From contig DAOVZA010000190.1 in NCBI GenBank assembly GCA_030635405.1, positions 1 through 5,143 on the forward strand: 5,143 bases of DNA, in the 5' to 3' direction. Positions 1 through 5,143 of the stretch are shown here, in pieces. The translations under genes were made by a program, and so were the position numbers. The stretch comes from Desulfocapsa sp. (GTDB lineage Bacteria; Desulfobacterota; Desulfobulbia; Desulfobulbales; Desulfocapsaceae). Each line of letters begins with the position of its first letter. The stretch's first letter is position 1. Below the pieces are notes generated by a model, which was given only the letters and a program-made list of their open reading frames with translations, ran no database searches and was not told where the DNA came from.

Positions 1-1631
1 CGCCGTCTCACAGCAATCGCAACCAATCCATTTTTCACAGCTATACTCTGTAGGTTCTCTGCATGGGCAGAAAAATTAATGGAACCTGATTTCAGGGGAT
101 TTACAGGAACAGAAACATCAATAATATCAACCATTTTAGTTTCACTATTTGTCACAAACAGCTTTTTGCCGGCAGGATCATAATCAACAATCTCAGCAGC
201 GCCACCATCAAAGGATCCCATTTTAAGAGATGCAAGCTTTGTTGCTTCACCGCTTTGCTGCAACTGATACAGAGAAACACTGCTGCTCAGCTCATTGGCA
301 ATGGCCAGATAGTGCATTTTATTCTGCACAAAATGAACCATTCCTTCAGAGGCAAGATCTCCACTGGCAGAAGGTAAATTGTCATATTTGATATCATTGT
401 TGTATTCAACAAACTTAGCTTCACGGGGATTGCTAATATCAAAAACAAAAAAGCCGCCCTGCCTTTCAAGTCCAATATAGGCAAAAAATTTGTCGTTAAT
501 CTTTGCAATGGCAAGAGCTTCCGGCTCGCATCCCTTTTTATGGGAACTAGCATCTACTCCTTCCCAGAAATAGGCAGAGTTTCCAAGCATTTCAAATGGT
601 ATTTCATCCTGTGACAATCTCTCAATTTCTTTCTTCTTATCTGTATCATTAACACGTATATTGAAAGTATCTCCAAATCTTTTTGCAAGTTCCTGCTCAA
701 ACAGGGCACCACTGTCATACACCTGATTTCCATCCGCATCCCATATAGAAAAGGATCTTGTTCCCGCAAGATACAAACTGCTGTATGACCCATTAAGATC
801 TTTACCAAGATCCTTCAGAATACGTAAATTTCCCCTTCCCTGTACTTTTAATATATCAGTTGTAAGTTGTGTGGAAAACTCCACGCCATTTTCATGGAGT
901 TTTTCAGCCTTTGCGTAATCTTTCCATCCATCGTATTCCCGGTCATCACCTTCATTTGCACTTACCACATAATCTTTTCCGGCAACGTTGTAAGAAACAA
1001 TGGTATCCGGCTGATAAAGACCGTAAACATTTGCAGGAGCAGCCGCAACATTTGCGCCATCCCTATTATTAATATCAACAAACTGAAACTTATTCACACC
1101 AAGGGAAACAACGGAACTGATCTGTTTCTTTTGAAGGTCAATAATGGCAAGACCGTTATTTTCCTGTAGGGAAACCCAGGCTTTTGTTCCAGTCTCATTG
1201 ATTGCAATATATTCCGGTTCAATATCCTGTGCGGGGCTACTGTTAGGTTTTATACGCAGGTCTAATGGAATCGGTACATCTTTAAAATATAATGTGGTCA
1301 CATCAAGTATCAATTCGTCCTGTGGGTCTCCAAGAGTGATGATGCTGACGGACCCTTCTGGATCTTTTTTGTAATCAGCAGACGGCTCTCCTTCATTGGC
1401 TGAAAGAACTGTCTTACCATCTTCGCTGAATTTAACCATATCGGGTGAATATCCTACATTTGCAGCACTGATATAGTTACCATCCGTTGTATAGAAGAGT
1501 ATTTTTCCTCCGCCAATATCTGGATTATGTGTTTTTGATCTAGTACTGCCAACAACGCCAGCTGACAACGTGCCACATGGGAACAAAAAGAGCATAACTA
1601 CAGCAAGATTGGCGATATATTTAAAACTCAT
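1..1631 (-). CDS. Exported choice-of-anchor I family beta-propeller protein, 3' end cut by window edge
   Basis: The frame is open from an ATG at 1631 to the left edge: 543 codons without a stop. A Shine-Dalgarno (AAGGA, 1639-1643) seven bases upstream fixes the start. Residues 1-24 look like a Sec signal peptide: short basic start, hydrophobic run 7-18, likely cut after LSA (24). The mature part carries the conserved blocks of choice-of-anchor I proteins, YncE-like beta-propellers exported and held by varying C-terminal anchors: PDMVKF (63-68), ANEGEPS (78-84), DPEGSVSII (90-98), QDIEPEYIA (135-143), AWVSLQENN (151-159), YQPDTIVSY (206-214), ANEGDDREYDG (225-235), RSFSIWDADG (292-301), CEPEALA (368-374), YIGLERQGG (385-393) and ANELSSSVSLYQL (445-457). 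Oddly, residues 466-543 (FDGGAAEIVDYDP, LFVTN, NGLVAIAV) match the blade that normally opens the family domain, so the order is rotated. Molecular role is unknown; relatives are sometimes labelled alkaline phosphatase, which I do not adopt. The C-terminal anchor is outside the window. Confidence 0.88.
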   Translation of the reverse strand, partial: MSFKYIANLAVVMLFLFPCGTLSAGVVGSTRSKTHNPDIGGGKILFYTTDGNYISAANVGYSPDMVKFSEDGKTVLSANEGEPSADYKKDPEGSVSIITLGDPQDELILDVTTLYFKDVPIPLDLRIKPNSSPAQDIEPEYIAINETGTKAWVSLQENNGLAIIDLQKKQISSVVSLGVNKFQFVDINNRDGANVAAAPANVYGLYQPDTIVSYNVAGKDYVVSANEGDDREYDGWKDYAKAEKLHENGVEFSTQLTTDILKVQGRGNLRILKDLGKDLNGSYSSLYLAGTRSFSIWDADGNQVYDSGALFEQELAKRFGDTFNIRVNDTDKKKEIERLSQDEIPFEMLGNSAYFWEGVDASSHKKGCEPEALAIAKINDKFFAYIGLERQGGFFVFDISNPREAKFVEYNNDIKYDNLPSASGDLASEGMVHFVQNKMHYLAIANELSSSVSLYQLQQSGEATKLASLKMGSFDGGAAEIVDYDPAGKKLFVTNSETKMVDIIDVSVPVNPLKSGSINFSAHAENLQSIAVKNGLVAIAVRR

Positions 1632-1638
1632 ACGATTT

Positions 1639-1643
1639 TCCTT
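1639..1643 (-). promoter_or_regulatory. Ribosome-binding site of the propeller gene
   Basis: Read on the minus strand this is AAGGA, followed by seven bases and then ATG at 1631. It fixes the start and places the signal peptide at the N-terminus. The later in-frame ATG (residue 13) lies inside the hydrophobic core and would destroy the signal peptide. Confidence 0.75.
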
Positions 1644-1750
1644 ATCAAGATATGTCTTTCTAATAAACGTAGAATTCACAACATCAGATAAAATAGAATT
1701 TCGGGGCGCTGTACATAGCCATCACCATTAAAATGAATAATTTCTTACGT

Positions 1751-1798
1751 AAAATCACTCTTTTTTCAATTAACCCAGTTGCAAAAAGGTGATTTTTT
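1751..1798. other. Long imperfect hairpin in the divergent spacer, possible terminator or leader structure
   Basis: The arms AAAATCAC (1751-1758) and GTGATTTT (1789-1796) are perfect inverted repeats. Pairing continues inward: T1759 wobbles with G1788, C1760 bulges, TTTTT (1761-1765) pairs with AAAAA (1783-1787), T1766 and C1782 mismatch, then CAAT (1767-1770) pairs with GTTG (1778-1781) with one wobble, leaving the 7-base loop TAACCCA. On the plus strand the 3' arm runs into six T (1793-1798), as in an intrinsic terminator. No plus-strand gene lies immediately upstream. It could stop stray transcription before the SDR gene, end a small RNA, or fold in the 5' leader of the minus-strand propeller gene. 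The structure is read directly; its role is inferred. Confidence 0.5.
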
Positions 1799-1823
1799 AG
1801 ACAATTCATGCTAGAGATGACAA
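1794..1823 (-). promoter_or_regulatory. Weak candidate promoter for the propeller gene
   Basis: On the minus strand TTGTCA (1823-1818, five of six to the sigma-70 -35 box) is followed after 18 bases by TAAAAA (1799-1794, four of six to the -10 box). Transcription from here would give a leader of about 155 bases that starts around the long hairpin. The -10 match is poor and the region is AT-rich, so this is only a candidate; no better minus-strand pair was seen between 1632 and 1875. Confidence 0.2.
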
Positions 1824-1839
1824 TAATTCGCAGGTAAAC

Positions 1840-1870
1840 AGGACATCTTATTCACAATTTTCATTATAAT
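1840..1870 (+). promoter_or_regulatory. Promoter of the SDR gene with consensus -10, likely giving a leaderless mRNA
   Basis: TATAAT at 1865-1870 is a perfect sigma-70 -10 box. The best -35 is weak: AGGACA (1840-1845, four of six) at a long 19-base spacing. A start about seven bases after the -10 would fall on or beside the GTG at 1876, so the mRNA would have essentially no 5' leader. The box lies within the palindrome ATTATAAT (1863-1870), so TATAAT also reads on the minus strand; I found no good minus-strand -35 partner for it. Confidence 0.5.
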
Positions 1871-1875
1871 TTACT

Positions 1876-3027
1876 GTGACACAGAACAACTCTTCCTCAA
1901 AAAAACTTTTAGGCGTTCTTATTGGTGGCTCCGGTCTTATTGGTGGTACACTCGCCCACTACTTCAAGACCAAGACTCCAGACACCATAGAACTGCGCGC
2001 GCCAAGCAGTAAAAAAGTCTCCATACGAAATTCTGTCGATGTTAAAGACTATCTCAAACGTTTACAGCCTGATTTTGTTATTAATACAGCCATTGCCAAC
2101 ATCGGAGCAGATTCCCAGCTCGCGTTTGAAGTAAATTACATTGGTGCCCTAAATCTTGCAAGAGCATGTGCTGCTCTTCAAATTCCATATATTCACATTA
2201 GTTCGGCAGCCACATTGCCAAACGGTACAGATCTCACCGAAGAAGACAACCTGATAATTGAGCCAAATCTTAATAACTACGCCAAATCAAAACTCATGGC
2301 TGAGTCCACCCTGAAATACATGCAGAAAACGGTGGGACTAGACTATACCTGCATTCGACTAGCCATTGTATATGGAGAACATGACCATAAAACTCAAGGC
2401 TTTCATCGCCTCTTTTTTTCCATTGCCGATGAGGCCATGCCGGTTATTTTCACAAAGAAACATGTTATGCATTCCTATTCAAATGCCAACAAATTCCCCT
2501 ATTTTATTCACCACGCACTCTTAAACCGTGAGGAATTCAGTGGTGAAACATACCACTTTGTCGATAAGGATCCTGTGGAACTGGCAGATCTTATCCTCAC
2601 CATTCGCTCCTATCTGGAACTTAAACGACCATTGGAAATATACGTCCCCTATTCTCTTGCCATCATCGGTAAAAAAATACTGGAAACTATCCTAAGAGGC
2701 TTCTCCAGTATTGGCATTAATGGCGGTCTTCCTGCAGAACTCATGTTTCTGGAAAGCTTTTATAAAACGCAAACCCTCTCGGCAGAAAAACTTGCAAACT
2801 CAAGCTTTGTTGATCCCAAGCCAAAGGAAAACATTTACAGTAAACTCCCTGAACTGGTTGTATACTACCTCACCCGCTGGACACATGAAAATATGATTTC
2901 CACATTTGACGAAGAGGTTCTTGGTCCAGACACCATGTCACATGATTTTGAACTCTCTCCTGCTGAGTTACTCAAAAGCGTCCATCAGGATTCCACAACA
3001 CCATACAACGAAGTAAAACTTCCTTAA
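1876..3027 (+). CDS. Extended SDR family NAD(P)-dependent epimerase/dehydratase-like protein
   Basis: This 383-residue cytoplasmic protein has an extended short-chain dehydrogenase/reductase fold. A Rossmann nucleotide-binding motif GGSGLIG (17-23, glycines 17, 20 and 23) follows the first beta strand. The active site shows Ser109/Ser110 in HISSAAT and the Tyr-Lys pair in YAKSK (Tyr135, Lys139). RLAIVYGEH (161-169) is the conserved R..-VYG block that follows the catalytic helix. Expected chemistry is NAD(P)-dependent oxidoreduction or epimerisation of a nucleotide sugar or similar substrate; the C-terminal half, which sets the substrate, I cannot assign, and RmlD-like or 3-beta-hydroxysteroid-dehydrogenase-like relatives are both possible. 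The last 40 or so residues form an acidic, probably flexible tail. GTG at 1876 is the only workable start: TAA at 1867-1869 closes the frame upstream and the Rossmann strand begins within 12 residues. No Shine-Dalgarno precedes it. The gene ends with tandem stops TAA TAG (3025-3030). Neighbours give no pathway clue. Confidence 0.9.
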   Translation: MTQNNSSSKKLLGVLIGGSGLIGGTLAHYFKTKTPDTIELRAPSSKKVSIRNSVDVKDYLKRLQPDFVINTAIANIGADSQLAFEVNYIGALNLARACAALQIPYIHISSAATLPNGTDLTEEDNLIIEPNLNNYAKSKLMAESTLKYMQKTVGLDYTCIRLAIVYGEHDHKTQGFHRLFFSIADEAMPVIFTKKHVMHSYSNANKFPYFIHHALLNREEFSGETYHFVDKDPVELADLILTIRSYLELKRPLEIYVPYSLAIIGKKILETILRGFSSIGINGGLPAELMFLESFYKTQTLSAEKLANSSFVDPKPKENIYSKLPELVVYYLTRWTHENMISTFDEEVLGPDTMSHDFELSPAELLKSVHQDSTTPYNEVKLP

Positions 3028-3037
3028 TAGCTTTGTC

Positions 3038-3053
3038 CTCTTTGCAAAAAGAG
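3038..3053 (+). other. Short hairpin with GCAA tetraloop just after the SDR stop
   Basis: CTCTTT (3038-3043) and AAAGAG (3048-3053) form a perfect six-pair stem closed by GCAA, a stable GNRA-type loop. It sits ten bases after the SDR stop codon. No T run follows on the plus strand, so it is not a standard intrinsic terminator. It could protect the 3' end of the SDR message or give partial termination before bamA. It overlaps the candidate bamA -35 box. Confidence 0.35.
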
Positions 3054-3069
3054 CTAAACATGGCATAAT
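3041..3069 (+). promoter_or_regulatory. Candidate promoter for bamA
   Basis: TTTGCA (3041-3046, four of six to the -35 consensus) is followed after 17 bases by CATAAT (3064-3069, five of six to the -10 consensus). It would give bamA a leader of about 115 bases containing an AT-rich stretch (3077-3097) and a small stem TTGTC/GACAA (3144-3158). Read from sequence only; transcription from the SDR gene into bamA is the alternative. Confidence 0.3.
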
Positions 3070-3180
3070 GCAAAACTTTATATATTTATTAAATTTCTCC
3101 AGTTTAAACACACCTGAGAATATATGATATGCGGATAATACCCTTGTCCACAAGACAAAACCATTTCCCATTGGAAAAAC

Positions 3181-3185
3181 AGGAA
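3181..3185 (+). promoter_or_regulatory. Ribosome-binding site of bamA
   Basis: AGGAA lies five bases before the ATG at 3191 and decides the bamA start. It places a basic stretch of about 21 residues ahead of the signal-peptide hydrophobic core. It contrasts with the SDR gene next door, which has no such site. Confidence 0.75.
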
Positions 3186-3190
3186 ATCAT

Positions 3191-5143
3191 ATGAACCATA
3201 GTAAAAAAACAATCCTTCTTTTTAGAATCATCAAGCAGAAACGCAATCGGATCAACTTAGCTTTTGCTGTTATTGCTTCATTTATTCTTGTTTTTCCTAG
3301 TGTTTCCACAGCTATTGAGCAGAATACAACCTACCTGCCACTAAAGATAAACAGTCCTTCTCAACAACAGGTTCTTGCTGAGAAAGCTGACAGTGCACTG
3401 GGCAACGCTCTTTTCCCCACCTCCTTCTCAATGACATCACGAGAAGAGGCCAAAAACCTTCTCGACTACTCAGGGGCCTGGCCACCAGCGCCTAAGGCAC
3501 TCCAGAAGATTGCATCAACAACCGGGCTTGATTACGTGGCTGTTGGAAGTCTCACTATTATCGGTGAGCAGATCAGCATTGATTACAAAGTCTTTGATCT
3601 TCTTTCACCAGACTCACCCAAATATTATTTTCGCCATGGAGAATCCCTGGAAAATCTAGGCGGAACTCTTTCAGAAGTGATTCGAGAAGTCATTGCCTAC
3701 ACAGAACGGGATTTCATCATCTCGTCCATTGTCCCACACGGTAACGCACGAATTGATGCCGGTGCCATCGCACGAAAAATTAAGACAAAGGCCGGTGACT
3801 TTTATAATCCTGCCACTTTACGTGATGACTTGAAGGCCATCTTTTCAATGGGATATTTTGAGGATGTCCGCATTGAAGTAACAGAAAGTGAATCAGGAAA
3901 GATAGTCATCTTTGAAGTAACAGAAAAACCGATTATTAGTAAAATTGAATACTCCGGCCTCGATGATTTCACAGAGGACGATGTATCAGAAGCAGCAAAT
4001 ATCGCCACCAATACCATATTAAATTCAGCAAAAATCAATAACGGAACTGCCGCGATTAAAGCTCTTTATAAATCAAAGGGTTATTACAACACAAAAGTTA
4101 CCACTCAAATCAGTTATCCCGATAATGAGCATGCCGAACTTCTTTATATCGTTGATGAAGGCGACAAAATATATATTAAAGAAATTACCTTTGTCGGGAA
4201 TAAAACCTTTGATGCTGATGAGCTCGAAGATATCATTGAATCAGGGACAAAAAGCTGGCTTTCCTGGCTCACAGAAGCTGGACTGATGAAGCAACAACTC
4301 CTTGCACAGGATGTCGCAAGACTTGGCTCATTTTATAACAATCAGGGTTTTCTGGAAGCAAAAGTTGGCAATCCAGAGGTGGTCCAGAAAGAAGACTGGC
4401 TCTATATCACCTTCACCATTGAAGAGGGGCCCCGCTACAGGGTCGGAACCATCTCCTTTGAAGGAGACTTGATTGCAGACCAGCAAATATTACGCAATTT
4501 CCTCTCTCTCCAAAACGAAGAATTTATTAACCGCCAGATACTCCGTGAAGATGTCCTGAAAATCACAGATTATTATTCTGAGCATGGCTTTGCATTCGCC
4601 GACATTCGTCCTAAAACAAAACGATCAAACACTGGTGCCAGAGTTGATGTTATAATTGACATCAGCAAGGGTGACCTTGTCTATGTGCAGAGAATTGCAG
4701 TCAAAGGAAATAGCAGAACTCGTGACAATGTCATTCGCCGTGAACTTAAAATCGCAGAAGGCGGTGTTTTTGACTCTAAGGCACTTCGAGCCAGCACTCA
4801 GCGTTTACAACGTCTGGATTTCTTTGAGGAGGTTAACATTGTTCCAGAACCTGCTCTTGATCCATCCAAAATGAATATCACTGTAAACGTGAAGGAAAAA
4901 TCAACCGGACAATTCAGTGTCGGAGCAGGTTACAGCTCCGTTGATTCTTTAATGCTTATGGGTGAAATTTCTGAAAACAACTTCCTAGGTCGGGGTGACA
5001 GAATGTCGCTTGCAGTGAATGTCAGTGGTAATTCAGATCGTTTCAATCTTGGTTATACCAATCCTCACATTCGGGACTCTCAGCTCTCAGGTGGTATTGA
5101 TGTATTTAACTGGTTCCGTGAATATGATGACTATGACAAAGAC
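3191..5143 (+). CDS. bamA: Outer membrane protein assembly factor BamA with extra N-terminal domain, 3' end cut by window edge
   Basis: The frame is open for 651 codons to the right edge. BamA is the essential core of the BAM complex: it folds and inserts beta-barrel proteins into the outer membrane, with POTRA domains in the periplasm. Residues 1-41 are a signal peptide with a long basic start (about 1-21), a hydrophobic core (22-36) and a likely cut after STA (41). Residues 48-171 form an extra domain absent from E. coli BamA, with a core DYVAVGSLTIIGEQISID (114-131) that resembles TolB N-terminal-like lipoprotein domains. Five POTRA domains follow at about 174-246, 247-326, 327-415, 416-495 and 497-571, each with a helix pair and a strand pattern such as ITFVGNKTF or IAVKGNSRT. 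The barrel starts near 573 (FSVGAGYSSVDS, then NNFLGRGDRM). About 200 or more residues of barrel, including the lid-loop VRGF motif, should lie beyond the edge. No frameshift is seen. Confidence 0.95.
   Translation, partial: MNHSKKTILLFRIIKQKRNRINLAFAVIASFILVFPSVSTAIEQNTTYLPLKINSPSQQQVLAEKADSALGNALFPTSFSMTSREEAKNLLDYSGAWPPAPKALQKIASTTGLDYVAVGSLTIIGEQISIDYKVFDLLSPDSPKYYFRHGESLENLGGTLSEVIREVIAYTERDFIISSIVPHGNARIDAGAIARKIKTKAGDFYNPATLRDDLKAIFSMGYFEDVRIEVTESESGKIVIFEVTEKPIISKIEYSGLDDFTEDDVSEAANIATNTILNSAKINNGTAAIKALYKSKGYYNTKVTTQISYPDNEHAELLYIVDEGDKIYIKEITFVGNKTFDADELEDIIESGTKSWLSWLTEAGLMKQQLLAQDVARLGSFYNNQGFLEAKVGNPEVVQKEDWLYITFTIEEGPRYRVGTISFEGDLIADQQILRNFLSLQNEEFINRQILREDVLKITDYYSEHGFAFADIRPKTKRSNTGARVDVIIDISKGDLVYVQRIAVKGNSRTRDNVIRRELKIAEGGVFDSKALRASTQRLQRLDFFEEVNIVPEPALDPSKMNITVNVKEKSTGQFSVGAGYSSVDSLMLMGEISENNFLGRGDRMSLAVNVSGNSDRFNLGYTNPHIRDSQLSGGIDVFNWFREYDDYDKD

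Noticed and set aside
287..808. Two minus-strand open frames of 88 and 84 codons (287-553 and 554-808)
   Set aside because: Both lie out of frame inside the propeller gene, which has family motifs throughout this stretch. They are shadows.
867..1374. Plus-strand open frames antisense to the propeller gene
   Set aside because: They oppose a well-supported coding region, and their translations show no recognisable motifs.
1558..1575. Possible lipoprotein signal at the propeller N-terminus (LFPC, Cys19)
   Set aside because: Pro directly before the Cys does not fit a lipobox, while LSA at residue 24 fits ordinary signal peptidase cleavage.
3144..3158. Small inverted repeat TTGTC-CACAA-GACAA before bamA
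   Set aside because: A five-pair AT-rich stem with a competing alternative pairing (CTTG/CAAG). It is too weak to call a regulatory element.
2968..3171. 67-codon minus-strand frame across the SDR 3' end and the intergenic gap
   Set aside because: It overlaps the SDR tail antisense, has no clear Shine-Dalgarno and shows no recognisable motif.
3802..4038. 78-codon minus-strand frame inside bamA
   Set aside because: It is antisense to POTRA1 and POTRA2 of bamA, whose coding frame is certain.
4656..4874. 72-codon plus-strand frame inside bamA
   Set aside because: It is out of frame with POTRA5, which is well conserved in the bamA frame.

Overview
This window holds three genes of a Gram-negative bacterium. 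The first is cut by the left edge and the third by the right edge. The third is a BamA outer-membrane assembly protein with an extra soluble domain between its signal peptide and its first POTRA domain. I associate that layout with sulfate-reducer-type Desulfobacterota (former Deltaproteobacteria). The DNA is AT-leaning. The lineage is inferred from this one protein and is tentative.

Layout. Positions 1-1631 (minus strand) encode an exported beta-propeller protein of the 'choice-of-anchor I' family, open at the left edge. Positions 1632-1875 are a divergent intergenic region with a long imperfect hairpin (1751-1798) and a consensus -10 box (TATAAT, 1865-1870). Positions 1876-3027 (plus) encode a complete extended short-chain dehydrogenase/reductase (NAD-dependent epimerase type) with a GTG start and no visible ribosome-binding site. 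Positions 3028-3190 are a short intergenic region with a GCAA-loop hairpin, a possible promoter and a clear Shine-Dalgarno. Positions 3191-5143 (plus) encode the first 651 residues of BamA: signal peptide, extra domain, five POTRA domains and the start of the barrel.

How the genes relate. The sequence shows no clear shared pathway. The propeller protein should be exported and BamA sits in the outer membrane, whereas the SDR is cytoplasmic. The SDR and bamA share a strand with a 163-base gap and no convincing U-tract terminator between them, so read-through into bamA is possible. bamA may also have its own promoter.

Most interesting points. (1) The propeller protein has its family blocks in a rotated order: what is normally the N-terminal blade lies at the C-terminal end of the visible part. 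This implies a circular permutant or a tandem of two propellers, and the window ends at the junction that would decide. (2) The SDR gene looks leaderless, with a perfect TATAAT ending five bases before a GTG that is the only possible in-frame start. (3) A 46-base, roughly 18-pair hairpin in the divergent spacer has no obvious gene to serve. I found no CRISPR array, tRNA, rRNA, insertion sequence or defence system.
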